64,000 nt of DNA from Halovenus halobia (GTDB taxonomy: Archaea > Halobacteriota > Halobacteria > Halobacteriales > Haloarculaceae): contig NZ_JBLKOA010000004.1 of NCBI RefSeq assembly GCF_051414135.1, forward strand, positions 119,153 through 183,152, given 5' to 3'. Below are positions 32,488 to 41,414 of the stretch, piece after piece; position 1 is the first letter of the stretch, and the number at the start of each line of letters is the position of its first letter. A model generated the notes under the pieces. That model was not told the origin of the DNA, did no database searches, and saw nothing but the letters and a program-made list of their open reading frames with translations. The position numbers and the translations under genes were made by a program.

Positions 32488-34146
32488 ATGACTGAATACG
32501 AACACTACGAAGCAGTCGTCGTCGGGGCTGGTCCCGGCGGCGCAACGGCGGCACAGGTACTGGCCGAGCACGGCGTCGAAACACTCGTGCTCGAACGCGG
32601 CACAGACGCCGGCTCGAAAAACGTCTCCGGGGGATTGCTCTACGGTGAGTCGTCGGCCCCCTACACGCTCGACGACGTGTTTCCGGGCGTCCGCGACGCG
32701 GCGACCGAACGACCCGTCGACGACCACTACATCCACAACATCTCCGGTCGGAAGGTGAAAACGTTCGACCTGGGGAAACTCCACCACCACGACACAGACT
32801 GGTGTGACGCGGTCCTGCGCCGGAAACTGGATTCGTGGGTCGCCGAGCGAGTCCACGAATCGACACGAGAGACAGGCGGCGGCGTCTTGACCGACGTCCG
32901 AGTCAACGGGCTCCTGCGAGAGGGCGGCCAGATTACCGGCGTCACGCTGGACGAACTCGACCCGATTCGGGCGGACGTGATTGTCGCGGCCGACGGGGTC
33001 AACTCGGAGCTGGCCCGCGACGCTGGCCTGATGGACTGGGAGGAACCAGAGGAGTGGTTCCAGGGTGTCAAGGCTGTCGTCGAGATGGAGCCGGAGACAA
33101 TCAACGAGCGGTTCGGACTCGATGATAGCGAGGGTGACGCCCACCTCTTTTCGGGTGACCTCTTCGAAGGCGTTCGCGGCGGTGGCTTCCTCTACACCAA
33201 CGAGTCCTCGCTGTCGATTGGAACCGTCTTCCATCTGGATTCGATTGCCGAGAGCCGCGCCGAGCCACACGAACTGTTGGACTCGCTGTTGACGCACCCG
33301 CTGATGGAACAGTGGTTCGACGGCGAGTACCACGAGCGCGAATACTCGGCGAAACTCGTCCCAGACTCGAAAAAAGCAGCCCACCCCTCGCCACACCGCG
33401 GGCGACTCCTGCTGGTCGGCGACGCGGCCGGCCAGATGCAGGCACAGGGGCCGGTGATCAAGGGAATGAACCACGCTGTCACCGCGGGTGGGCTGGCCGC
33501 CGAAGCGATTGCGGAGGCCAGAAGCCGCGGCAATCCGATGGCTGCGGGGCACCGCTACGAGCAGAAACTCTACGACGAGGGCGTAATGGCGAAACTCCGA
33601 CCCCGGCGGTACCGAGCAACGCGGGCGCTCTCGGAGAGCGATACCGTAACGGCGGTGGGAAGCAAACTTCTCGACTCGCCAGTCGGGACAGCGGGACTGA
33701 AACTGTTCGGCGGGCTGGTCGAGCGCGGCTTTAACTCGCCGACGCTGCTCGGGATGATTCCCGACACGCGGCTGACCTACGTCGACGTCCCCAGCAAAAT
33801 TGGCGAGGTACTCGGAACCGAAGTGGACGAGTACAGCGACATCGAACCGCCGGAACTGGACGACCGGATTGGCGACCTGACCTACAACGTCGACGACCCG
33901 CACATCGAAGTACTCGACAACAGCTTCGAGGCCAGCGGCGTTGCCGTCACGGCCTGCCCAGTCAGCGCCGAAGGGTTCGGTGGTGGCTGTTACCGCGAAG
34001 AATCTGTGAAATCGAACGGGAGCGAACAAAAGAAAGTCAGCCTCGACACGCAGCCCTGCGTCGAGTGTGGTACCTGTGCAGTTGTCGCCGACACGAAGTG
34101 GGAACACCCGAGCGGCGGCAAAGGCGTCGAGTTCAAACAGGGATGA
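32488..34146 (+). CDS. fixC: FixCX fusion: ETF-quinone oxidoreductase-like flavoprotein with ferredoxin tail
   Basis: The product has 552 residues. The flavoprotein part (about 1-430) starts VVVGAGPGGATAAQVLAEHG (dinucleotide-binding fold) and contains LLVGDAAGQMQAQGPVIKGM, as in geranylgeranyl-reductase/FixC enzymes. The last ~90 residues are a FixX-like ferredoxin domain: AVTACPVSAEGFGG, then QPCVECGTCAVV and WEHPSGGKGVEF. Together it accepts electrons from the FixAB flavoprotein and passes them to quinone. The fusion removes the need for a separate fixX gene. Its stop overlaps the next gene by 4 nt. Confidence 0.92.
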   Translation: MTEYEHYEAVVVGAGPGGATAAQVLAEHGVETLVLERGTDAGSKNVSGGLLYGESSAPYTLDDVFPGVRDAATERPVDDHYIHNISGRKVKTFDLGKLHHHDTDWCDAVLRRKLDSWVAERVHESTRETGGGVLTDVRVNGLLREGGQITGVTLDELDPIRADVIVAADGVNSELARDAGLMDWEEPEEWFQGVKAVVEMEPETINERFGLDDSEGDAHLFSGDLFEGVRGGGFLYTNESSLSIGTVFHLDSIAESRAEPHELLDSLLTHPLMEQWFDGEYHEREYSAKLVPDSKKAAHPSPHRGRLLLVGDAAGQMQAQGPVIKGMNHAVTAGGLAAEAIAEARSRGNPMAAGHRYEQKLYDEGVMAKLRPRRYRATRALSESDTVTAVGSKLLDSPVGTAGLKLFGGLVERGFNSPTLLGMIPDTRLTYVDVPSKIGEVLGTEVDEYSDIEPPELDDRIGDLTYNVDDPHIEVLDNSFEASGVAVTACPVSAEGFGGGCYREESVKSNGSEQKKVSLDTQPCVECGTCAVVADTKWEHPSGGKGVEFKQG

Positions 34147-34535
34147 GTGATTCAGTCGAGGGCGAGTCGGCGGCTGAACGCTTCGGCGCGCGCATCGACG
34201 AGTTGGCCGACCGCGCGACCAGCGACTGCGCAGCCTTCGAGCAACCGGAGACGCCGCCGGACACAGCACAGGCGATGGACTACCTCCGCGACGGGGCCGG
34301 GCCAGCAATCTCGCTGTACATCGAAGCCCGCACTGGCGGGCAGATGGTCCAGTTTCCGCCCGACCAGTACCACGCGCTGGAGGGTGCGATGAACGACTGG
34401 CTGGCGCTGTATGCGGCCTGCTACGGTGTCGACAGCGCAGCAACGTACACCCTCCGAGAGGCCGCCGAACTGCTGCTCGACACCGAAAATATCGCAGATG
34501 TGGCCCAGATTCTGACCGGCGTGCCGGAGCGATAG
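34143..34535 (+). CDS. Small protein encoded with the fix operon
   Basis: The 130-residue acidic, helical protein has the segment YLRDGAGPAISLYIEARTGG, then FPPDQYHALEGAMNDWLALYA and a C-terminal helix pair. No signature of a known enzyme or cofactor site is visible, and there are few cysteines. Its ATG overlaps the fixCX stop (ATGA), so it is co-translated with the ETF system and may be an assembly factor or minor subunit. The frame is open upstream, but only as a shadow of fixCX. Confidence 0.75.
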   Translation: MSDSVEGESAAERFGARIDELADRATSDCAAFEQPETPPDTAQAMDYLRDGAGPAISLYIEARTGGQMVQFPPDQYHALEGAMNDWLALYAACYGVDSAATYTLREAAELLLDTENIADVAQILTGVPER

Positions 34536-34601
34536 CGGCGTTGTCTCTCCGACAGCAAAAGGAGTACAGTTTTTTACCCAATCCGGATAAACATCTCTAT
34601 A

Positions 34602-36245
34602 ATGACACCCCCGCTTGCTGCTGGACTGTTCGCTGTGGCCCTGCTTTCGGGGCTGGTGCTGTGCTCGCTGGGGGTGTACTGTGTCCGCCGCTGGAACGAA
34701 CCGGGCGTGACAGCATTCGGGATGTTCACGCTGTTTATTGGACTCGGTGCGTTCGCTGGCGGCGCGGCCGGCGTTATCTTTGGCGCCGAGGGCCCGAGCA
34801 GCGGCCAGCCACTGTGGTCCGACCTTGCTTTCCTCTCGTGGTCGTTCGCCATGCTGCCGTGGCTGGTGTTTGCGCTGCAGTACACGGGTACGTACACACG
34901 TGTCCGGCGCCGAACCATCGCGTTGCTGTCGCTGCCGCTGGCTGCCGTCGCAGGGCTGGTGATTATTTCCTCGCTGGACCTTAACACGAGTAGCGTTGCG
35001 CTCCAGACTATCGGCTCACTCGCGACGGTTCACGTGCTGTTTCTGGCGATTATTGGCGTCTATCTCGTCGTCCGCACGACCCACGAGTACGGCCACCTCT
35101 CGCTGACGCAGGGCGTCTGTCTCGGAACCAGTGCTATCGTGCCGTTGCTCGTGCTCAACATCACGCCAGTGTTGCTTGATGACGTGAGCCTCACCGCGGC
35201 GGCGGCCGGCTACGCCTCCGGGTTCGCCATCCCGTGTGGCCTGCTTACCTTCGCGCTCGTTCGATACGACATGTTCGAGTCCACGCCCGCCGCCGGGACC
35301 GTCGGCGAGCAGGCAATTGCCCGCGAGACCGACGACCTGATCGTTGTCGTTGACGACAACGAGCGGGTGATCAAACTCAACCCCAAGGCGGCCGAGGAGT
35401 TTGGTGTTGCCCCGACAGAACCGCTTGGCGAACCACTCAGCGACCTCCTCGGGCTCACACTTGAGGAACTGCGCGGGATGGAAACCTACGAGCGCAGTTC
35501 GGGCGTCAGCAGACAGCAGTTCGACCCCGAGATTTCGACGTTCACCGACCAGCACGGCCGCCAGCTGGGCAACATCGTGAGCCTCCACGACGTGACCGAG
35601 CGTGAACTACGCAAACAGCGACTCGAGGTGCTGAACCGCGTGCTCAGGCACAACCTCCGGAACAACGTCGACGTAATCAAAAGCAACGCCGAGGTACTCG
35701 AGGAGACTGGCCACGACGACCGCGCAGAAGCGATTATCGACTCTGCGGACGACCTCGCTGACCTGGGCCACAAGGCGCGCTCCATCGACCGATTTGTCTC
35801 TCGGCGTCTCCACGAAACCGAGCGCGACCTCGTCACTGCGGTCACCGAGGTGATCGCGGACCGCAAACGCCGGACGAACGGTGACGTTGCCATCGAACTC
35901 GACAGTCCCGAGACTGCGCCGCTGGTAACTGACTGGGAAGCGCTGACTGCGGCACTGGACAGCGCCGTCGGCAACGCTGTCCAACACGCTGAGACGACGG
36001 TCGAAGTCAGCCTCACTGAGTACGCCACTGGCTACCGAATCGTGGTCACAGACGATGGCTCGGGCATCCCCGAGTCGGAACTGGCCGCCATCGACGCTGG
36101 CTCAGAGACACCGTTGCAACACGGAACCGGACTTGGCCTCTGGCGGATCAAGTGGGGAATCAAGAAGCTCAACGGAACGGTCAGTATCACTAACGACGAC
36201 GGCACGACTGTCCAGTTGACCGTGCCGAACGCCAAACAGACCTAG
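34602..36245 (+). CDS. 7TM histidine kinase with one PAS domain
   Basis: The product has 547 residues. Seven membrane helices (about 5-215) form a histidine-kinase 7TM sensor module, followed by a PAS domain at about 225-340 (LIVVVDDNERVIKLNPKAAE). The H-box is of the VLRHNLRNN type, with the phospho-His at residue 350, and the ATPase domain ends HGTGLGLWRIKWG. Poly-T (TTTTTTA) about 28 nt before the ATG suits a leaderless promoter. The stop interlocks with the convergent BKACE gene over CTAG. No regulator gene is nearby. Confidence 0.9.
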   Translation: MTPPLAAGLFAVALLSGLVLCSLGVYCVRRWNEPGVTAFGMFTLFIGLGAFAGGAAGVIFGAEGPSSGQPLWSDLAFLSWSFAMLPWLVFALQYTGTYTRVRRRTIALLSLPLAAVAGLVIISSLDLNTSSVALQTIGSLATVHVLFLAIIGVYLVVRTTHEYGHLSLTQGVCLGTSAIVPLLVLNITPVLLDDVSLTAAAAGYASGFAIPCGLLTFALVRYDMFESTPAAGTVGEQAIARETDDLIVVVDDNERVIKLNPKAAEEFGVAPTEPLGEPLSDLLGLTLEELRGMETYERSSGVSRQQFDPEISTFTDQHGRQLGNIVSLHDVTERELRKQRLEVLNRVLRHNLRNNVDVIKSNAEVLEETGHDDRAEAIIDSADDLADLGHKARSIDRFVSRRLHETERDLVTAVTEVIADRKRRTNGDVAIELDSPETAPLVTDWEALTAALDSAVGNAVQHAETTVEVSLTEYATGYRIVVTDDGSGIPESELAAIDAGSETPLQHGTGLGLWRIKWGIKKLNGTVSITNDDGTTVQLTVPNAKQT

Positions 36246-37081
36246 AGATTGAGAATCGCTCGCGCCTCGGCAGGCGTGGCGACCGGTCGACCCAACTCGT
36301 CTGCGAGACGGGCAGTTCGCTCGACGAGTTGTGCGTTCGTCGCCAACTCGCCGTCGCGGTAGTAGACGTTGTCTTCGAGACCAACGCGGACGTGGCCGCC
36401 CAGCAGCAGCCCCATCGTCGTCAGCGGCAGCTGGTGGCGACCGAAGCCGAGCGTGTTGAACAGCGCGCCATCGGGGAGATTGTCGACGGCGTTGAGTAGG
36501 TTCCGCGGGCGAGGTCGGGTCAGCGTGCCGCCGCCGAATATCAGCGTCGCGTAGACTGGCTCGGCCATCTCCCGCCGGTCCAGCAACCCGTACACTTCGT
36601 TGAGGTGGCCGTCGTTGAACACCTCCATCTCTGGTTTGATGCCGCGCTCGACCATCTCCTCGTGCAGCGAGTCGACGAGCCCGCGGGTGTTCTCGCTTGT
36701 CAGATGGTCGTAGCGATTTAGCGGCCCCATATCGAGTGAGGCCATTTCGGGTGGCGAGTCAGTTCGGAGTGGCTGGTGGCGTTGCTCCGCGGGCGCGCCC
36801 GTCCCGCCTGTCGAGTGCTGGATGATGACGTCGTCTGTCCGGGCGCGAATCTCGTCGTCGATTGCCTGGAATCGCTCGGTCGAGAAGGACCGTTCGCCGT
36901 TCGGGCGGCGGGCGTGGATGTGGACAACCGCGGCACCAGCCGCTGCGACGGCGGCCGCTGCCTGCCCGATTTCTTCAGGCGTTTCTGGGAGGTTGGCCGA
37001 GGTCTCTTTGCCGTGGACGCCGCCGGTCAGCGCGGCGGTAATGATGAGTGGCTCGCCCGCGAGATACTGCTCGTAGCTCAT
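36242..37081 (-). CDS. Beta-keto acid cleavage enzyme (BKACE, DUF849)
   Basis: A 279-residue TIM-barrel protein. Family hallmarks are LIITAALTGGVHGK at the start, the metal-binding VVHIHARRPNGERS at about 52-66, QHSTGG, and GGHVRVGLEDNVYY near 235-248. BKACE enzymes condense a beta-keto acid with acetyl-CoA in a zinc-dependent reaction that yields acetoacetate and a new CoA ester. The exact keto acid cannot be read from sequence. It is coupled (ATGA) to a small Cys/His protein upstream. Confidence 0.88.
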   Translation of the reverse strand: MSYEQYLAGEPLIITAALTGGVHGKETSANLPETPEEIGQAAAAVAAAGAAVVHIHARRPNGERSFSTERFQAIDDEIRARTDDVIIQHSTGGTGAPAEQRHQPLRTDSPPEMASLDMGPLNRYDHLTSENTRGLVDSLHEEMVERGIKPEMEVFNDGHLNEVYGLLDRREMAEPVYATLIFGGGTLTRPRPRNLLNAVDNLPDGALFNTLGFGRHQLPLTTMGLLLGGHVRVGLEDNVYYRDGELATNAQLVERTARLADELGRPVATPAEARAILNL

Positions 37082-37251
37082 GACTCCCGGTAGATTTCAC
37101 AGTGCTCGTCGTGTGCGAGGTCGTAGCGGTCGTTGCAGATATCAGCCCGCATTGGCTGGACGAACTGCTCGGCGACGGCACAGTACGCTCGCTCGTGGTC
37201 GAACTCTCTGTCGTTAGCCGAACTCCGGTACGAGAGGTGTGGACAGACCAT
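37078..37251 (-). CDS. Small Cys/His-rich protein coupled to BKACE
   Basis: The 57-residue protein starts MVCPHLSYR and has Cys at 3, 24, 39 and 51 and His at 5, 47 and 50. The spacing CxH...C...C...HC suggests a bound metal, probably zinc. I recall close relatives as conserved unnamed haloarchaeal proteins. The stop overlaps the start of the BKACE gene by 4 nt. An upstream ATG at 37266 adds five residues, but the chosen start fits the MVCPHL opening. Confidence 0.7.
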   Translation of the reverse strand: MVCPHLSYRSSANDREFDHERAYCAVAEQFVQPMRADICNDRYDLAHDEHCEIYRES

Positions 37252-37330
37252 GCGGGTTGTACACACGGGGTTGACTATACGTTTGGGGCACTCAAACTGT
37301 CAGCACAACTCCGGCATGTTTCGCCGGATG

Positions 37331-37362
37331 AATTAAGTACTATGGTGTGGTATATCACGCCA
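37331..37362 (+). promoter_or_regulatory. TATA box and overlapping palindrome of the HTH-GNAT gene
   Basis: AATTAAGTAC (37331-37340) lies at TATA distance from the ATG at 37362. Between them is a 20-nt imperfect palindrome (37343-37362) with the pattern TGGnGTGnTATAnCACnCCA; its four deviations are symmetric. It sits on the predicted transcription start and ends at the first base of the ATG. Because the gene product has an N-terminal DNA-binding domain, autorepression is plausible. Confidence 0.5.
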
Positions 37363-38093
37363 TGGAGGTACTGGAACAACCAGAGATCAGCCACGACGAC
37401 CGGCGTGATCTCTACGAATACGTCGAGCGAGAGGGGGCAACGAAACCAGATAGTGTGCGTCGCGCACTGGGGATGGAACCGCGGCAGTTCGGTCACCACG
37501 TCGCGATTCTCAAACGCGACAGCGTGATCGAAGAAGTCGAGGGGAAACTCCGTGTTGCCTTCGACGCGGGCGAGCAAGAAGAGTACGAGACGAAGGACGT
37601 TTCTTACACCATACGACAGGCCCGCGAGGAAGACCTGACAGGCCTCGTCGGCGCGATTCGGGAGGCCATCGGCAGCGGCGAGTACGTCAAAGCCGAGACA
37701 GTCGCAGACATCGTCGACAGCGAGGGGGTGCTGATTCGACACAACGAAATCGAGTCACGAATGTTCTTCGTCGCCTGTGTCGAGGGCGACGTCGTCGGCT
37801 GGGTCCACCTGAAACACGTCGACCTCGAAAAGCTGAAACACACGGCAGAACTGACCTTGGGCGTGCTCGAAGCCTATCGGGGGATGGGCATCGGCAGCCA
37901 ACTGCTCGACCGGGGGGTTAGCTGGGCCGACGAACAGGGGTTGGAAAAGATTTACAACGCGATTCCCGCCTCGAACGAGTCAGCAATTGCATTCCTCGAC
38001 GACCACGGCTTCGAGACTGAAGCCGTTCGCGAGGACCACTACAAACTCAACGGGCACTACATCGACGAGGTGATGATGGCCCGCGGGCTCTAG
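37362..38093 (+). CDS. HTH-GNAT fusion: regulator with acetyltransferase domain
   Basis: The 243-residue protein combines an N-terminal winged-helix-like domain (about 1-70; HDDRRDLYEYVEREGATKPD, then FGHHVAILKRDSVIEEVEGK) with a GNAT acetyltransferase domain (about 83-243). The acetyl-CoA loop is LGVLEAYRGMGIGSQLLDRG and the closing strand is YNAIPASNESAIAFLDDHGF. It would acetylate a small molecule or protein and may control genes. Its stop interlocks with the convergent helicase gene over CTAG. Confidence 0.82.
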   Translation: MEVLEQPEISHDDRRDLYEYVEREGATKPDSVRRALGMEPRQFGHHVAILKRDSVIEEVEGKLRVAFDAGEQEEYETKDVSYTIRQAREEDLTGLVGAIREAIGSGEYVKAETVADIVDSEGVLIRHNEIESRMFFVACVEGDVVGWVHLKHVDLEKLKHTAELTLGVLEAYRGMGIGSQLLDRGVSWADEQGLEKIYNAIPASNESAIAFLDDHGFETEAVREDHYKLNGHYIDEVMMARGL

Positions 38094-39817
38094 TCCCAGA
38101 CATCAGAGAGCGGGTGGTCGTCGGCACTCTGCTGTGTCGACTGATTCGTTTTTCGCGTCCGTCGTTCTGTGGTCCCCGTGCTGAGCGCCGCATTTGCCGA
38201 GAACGGCGGCAGCTCTGGCTGTTCCATCGCCTCGACCTGTGCGCGAAACCAGTCCGGCGTGTCTGTCCGAGCGAGGTCGAACAACTCCAGTAACGAACTG
38301 TCACCGAGGTAGGTGTGACCGTAGTCGTCAGGGGCACGCACGACGCGACCGCAGGCCTGAATCACTGTTCGCAGCGCAGTCCGGTAGTACCAGCCCCACT
38401 GGCCGTCTTCGAGCCGGCGGGCCACACGGGAATCGTTCGTGTTCGGATACGGTGCCTTACAGAGCAGTTGCCACCGACAGAGGTCACCCTCCAAGTCCAG
38501 GGCTTCCTCCATCTTGACCGAGAGAAAGACCGTCGGCTCGTCGCTTCGTTGCCACGCCCCAAGTTGGCCGTCGCGGTCCTCGCGGTCGTGACTGCGAATC
38601 CGTTCGCCGACACCGTGTTCTCGAAGGAGCGTTTCCAGTTGGTCCTGAATCGCGTACGAGTGGCAGTGAACGAGGCCTTTCTCGTCGCTATGTTTGGCCA
38701 TCAGCCGGACGAGTATGCGGGCAATCTTCGGCAGCGTTTCGTCGCGGTGCTCGTAGGTCATCTTCCCCTGTGTCACGTCGAACAGCGGCCGGTGCTCCAG
38801 TGGGAATGTGTGTGGCACTTCGACCATCCCGACGCGGTCCGGGTCGAGACCGACACCCGCACAGAAGGAATCTCGGCTGAGAATCGTCGCCGACAGAAGC
38901 AAGAACTTCTTCCCGCGGTCCCAGACCGTGTGTTTGAGATAGCGCTCTGGGTTGACCGGCTTGATCGTCGCCGGCGCGCCCGCGTCGCCGTGCTGGTCGA
39001 CGACCCACGTCGTTGCGCTCTCGGGGTCGCGGTAGTCCTCCAGAAACCAGTTCAGGTCGGTGCGCAGTTTCGTCAACTGGTCGCGTTTGGCGACTTCTTC
39101 GGGCGTGAGTTCGGCGTTGCCCCGCAAGCCATCGAGGCCACGGTCACAGATTGTCGTCAGATACTCTGCGTACTCTGCGGCGTCGTCGAGTCCATCGATT
39201 ACGTCGGGCTTGACATCTTCCCACGGCGGAATCGTCGCGGGGCCGAGTTCGATGGCGGCGTACATCTCGGCCCACTCGCCAAGGCCGTGTGCTTCGTCGA
39301 TGACGACTACGTCACGCTGGCCGAACACGTCCGAGCCGGCCGTTTGCATGAAATACGCGAGTGTCATCGCCGCAATTTCACGGTTGGCGGCAATCGAGCG
39401 GTCAGAAAAGTACGGACAGCGGTGTTTCACCTGACAGTCGAACTCGCGTTCGCGGGCACACGGCGCCTGGTTGACCGGCGTGTCCGTCTCGCCGGGGAGG
39501 ATACAGCTGTAGTTGTTCTTGCCACGGATGATATTCAGGTCTTCGAGCAGCGGGTCGCTGGCAACGTCGTCGAGCTGGGACACCTGTGGGGTGGTGTAGT
39601 ACGAGCCAATGGGCTCTTCTGGGCCGACCTCACTCGGGCGCGCACCACAGCCAGCCACGGCCCGAGCCAGTAGCGACTTGCCGCTGCCGGTCGGTGCGCG
39701 GACGAGGACCACGTCGTTGCCAGCCTCGAAGGCGTCGCGGATATCCGCGAGCGCTTGCTCCTGTGCGCCGCGGTAAGAGGGGGCGGGAAACTCCTCGAAG
39801 AGACGTGACGGCTCCAC
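38090..39817 (-). CDS. XPD/DinG-like Fe-S DNA helicase
   Basis: The product has 575 residues. Walker A APTGSGKSLL is at about 41-50. Four cysteines that could hold a [4Fe-4S] cluster follow: YSCIL, QAPCARE, DCQV and HRCPYF. The DEAH box VVVIDEAHGLGEW and the C-terminal helicase motifs are present, including QACGRVVRAPDDYG (motif VI). This is the layout of XPD/Rad3/DinG 5'-3' helicases, which act in excision repair, recombination or clearing of R-loops. Haloarchaea usually carry several paralogues, so the exact role is open. Confidence 0.88.
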   Translation of the reverse strand: MEPSRLFEEFPAPSYRGAQEQALADIRDAFEAGNDVVLVRAPTGSGKSLLARAVAGCGARPSEVGPEEPIGSYYTTPQVSQLDDVASDPLLEDLNIIRGKNNYSCILPGETDTPVNQAPCAREREFDCQVKHRCPYFSDRSIAANREIAAMTLAYFMQTAGSDVFGQRDVVVIDEAHGLGEWAEMYAAIELGPATIPPWEDVKPDVIDGLDDAAEYAEYLTTICDRGLDGLRGNAELTPEEVAKRDQLTKLRTDLNWFLEDYRDPESATTWVVDQHGDAGAPATIKPVNPERYLKHTVWDRGKKFLLLSATILSRDSFCAGVGLDPDRVGMVEVPHTFPLEHRPLFDVTQGKMTYEHRDETLPKIARILVRLMAKHSDEKGLVHCHSYAIQDQLETLLREHGVGERIRSHDREDRDGQLGAWQRSDEPTVFLSVKMEEALDLEGDLCRWQLLCKAPYPNTNDSRVARRLEDGQWGWYYRTALRTVIQACGRVVRAPDDYGHTYLGDSSLLELFDLARTDTPDWFRAQVEAMEQPELPPFSANAALSTGTTERRTRKTNQSTQQSADDHPLSDVWD

Positions 39818-39894
39818 GGTCGTACTGCCGCCCGACGAAGCTTAAACTCGTGGGTTCGGTTTGTAGTCTCTAAGTACGCAAACTGGGCTTCGAA

Positions 39895-40306
39895 AACCAG
39901 AAAGCCCCCGTCGGCTTGGCTGTCCGGGACCTGTTCACGGCGGCAGTGCCGCCGTCTTCTCGCGGCATCGCCGCTCGAATGGTTCGCGGAACTCCGTTCC
40001 GCGCAATTCACAGTGTTCGAGGGACCTACGGTCCCTCGCCACTCGCTGCGCTCCAGTAGGTGCTTACTTCGTCCGGGACAGACCAAGCCGACGGCCCCTT
40101 TCAATCCCACCCGCGGTGGCCCGTGACACAGGCAACAGGGTGGGACTGAAAAGGGGCGAGGGTCTCGGCGACGGCGGACGACGTAAGCACGCGACTGGAA
40201 GGAGCGCGCGTGGTTCGAGAGAGCTTTGCTCTCTCGTCATCCTGAAAATCTCCGATTTTCTGAGACAGCGAGTCCCCTGAGTCGAGAGCCTCGGGGCTTT
40301 CTGGTT
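39895..40306. other. Large nested inverted-repeat element (possible structured RNA or mobile element)
   Basis: The 579-nt gap between helicase and enoyl-CoA hydratase holds no gene but is packed with complementary segments. Outer arms are AACCAGAAAGCCCC (39895-39908) and GGGGCTTTCTGGTT (40293-40306), 14 of 14 matching. Inside are CGGCTTGGCTGTCCGGGAC (39912-39930) against 40071-40090; 40060-40075 against 40175-40190 (one mismatch in 16); and GCCCCTTTCAATCCCACCC (40094-40112) against 40138-40157. At least five small perfect hairpins lie between, for example GAGGGACC-TAC-GGTCCCTC, CGAGAGAGC-TTT-GCTCTCTCG and GAAAATC-TCC-GATTTTC. Strand is unknown. Confidence 0.7.
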
Positions 40307-40396
40307 GTTTAAGTCAAAAATACCACCAACCCCCGCTAAACCAGACGCAACTGATCGGCCTGTGGTTTTACAGTACTGTCAGCCGCAGACCGAACT

Positions 40397-41200
40397 ATGG
40401 ACACAACGACCGAGATGGACAACGAACTCGTCCGAATCGACCGCGAGGGCTACCGCGCAGAGGTGGTCATCCAGCGCCCTGAGAAACGCAACGCGATGAA
40501 CGAATCGCTCATGGCTGACCTCGCGCAGGCGTTCGAGCACCTCGACGGAGACACGGAGTGTCGCGCTGCAATCCTCCGCGGCGAGGGACCAGTCCTGAGC
40601 GCCGGGATGGACCTCGAAATGATGCGAGGTCTGGCTGACGAGTCGACCAACCACGCGGTGACGGACTCGCTGTTCCCCGACCTGCTCGACACAATCGAGC
40701 GCTGTTCGGTGCCGACAATCGCAGCCATCCACGGCGCTGCGCCGGCCGGGGCTTTCGAGTTGACGCTGCCGTTCGACTTCCGGATTATCGACAGTGAGGC
40801 AAAATACGGCGTTGTCGAGGTCAAGCTCGGCACCTTCCCACACGGCGGCGCGACCCAGCGACTCCCGCGACTCGTCGGCCTCGCGAAGGCCAAAGAAATC
40901 GTGCTCACTGGTGAGTACGTCGACCCGGAGGCTGCCGCCGACGCTGGTCTCGTCCGCGAGGTGGTCGAACCCGGCACTGTCGTCGAAACTGCGCGAGAAC
41001 TGGCTGCGGAGTTGGCCGACAACGGACCCATCGGGATGCGGATGGCCAAGCAGGCGCTCAACGCTGCCGGGGACATGGGGCTCGACGAAGGGCTCGAATT
41101 CGAGCGGGCACTCGCGAAGGAAACCTACCGAACGGCGGACTACCGCGAAGGTGTCGAGGCACGCCTCGAAGGACGGGACCCGGACTTTCGCGGCGAGTGA
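40397..41200 (+). CDS. Enoyl-CoA hydratase/isomerase family protein
   Basis: The product has 267 residues with the crotonase pattern: RPEKRNAMNESLMADL, LSAGMDLEMMRGLAD (first oxyanion-hole strand) and HGAAPAGAFELTLPFDFRI with the second oxyanion glycine. LGTFPHGGATQRLPRLVG completes the active-site region. It would hydrate or isomerise an enoyl-CoA in fatty-acid or aromatic breakdown, and could feed electrons to the ETF system at 30-34 kb through partner dehydrogenases. The catalytic Glu assignment is uncertain, so the exact reaction is open. An ATG at 40415 is an alternative start. Confidence 0.88.
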   Translation: MDTTTEMDNELVRIDREGYRAEVVIQRPEKRNAMNESLMADLAQAFEHLDGDTECRAAILRGEGPVLSAGMDLEMMRGLADESTNHAVTDSLFPDLLDTIERCSVPTIAAIHGAAPAGAFELTLPFDFRIIDSEAKYGVVEVKLGTFPHGGATQRLPRLVGLAKAKEIVLTGEYVDPEAAADAGLVREVVEPGTVVETARELAAELADNGPIGMRMAKQALNAAGDMGLDEGLEFERALAKETYRTADYREGVEARLEGRDPDFRGE

Positions 41201-41204
41201 GCGT

Positions 41205-41414
41205 TCAATCGTCCCGGTCTGTTTCGAGTCTGCTCGCCCGGTCCGTTGCGCGCAGCGCTGTGATAATTTCCTTTGCTCGCTCAGTCTCCGATTTGAGGTC
41301 CAGCGACTGCAGCGCAGCCTCTAACCGCGCCGTGGCACAGCGAAGCTGGTAGCTCGGCTCCGCCGACGAGCCTGACCGTCTCCCATTCGAGTCGCCTGTC
41401 TGCTCGCTTGACAT
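41205..41414 (-). CDS. Small hypothetical protein
   Basis: The 69-residue product has a polar N-terminus and a single helical stretch (LRCATARLEAALQSLDLKSE, then AKEIITALRATDRASR). It is probably a short helix-hairpin protein. No family recognised. The frame extends 39 codons upstream with no coding character, so the ATG at 41414 is chosen. It ends 4 nt from the convergent enoyl-CoA hydratase gene. Confidence 0.5.
   Translation of the reverse strand: MSSEQTGDSNGRRSGSSAEPSYQLRCATARLEAALQSLDLKSETERAKEIITALRATDRASRLETDRDD

Noticed and set aside
30800..34581. Two very long minus-strand frames (688 and 699 codons)
   Set aside because: They mirror fixB and fixCX and show no protein family features.
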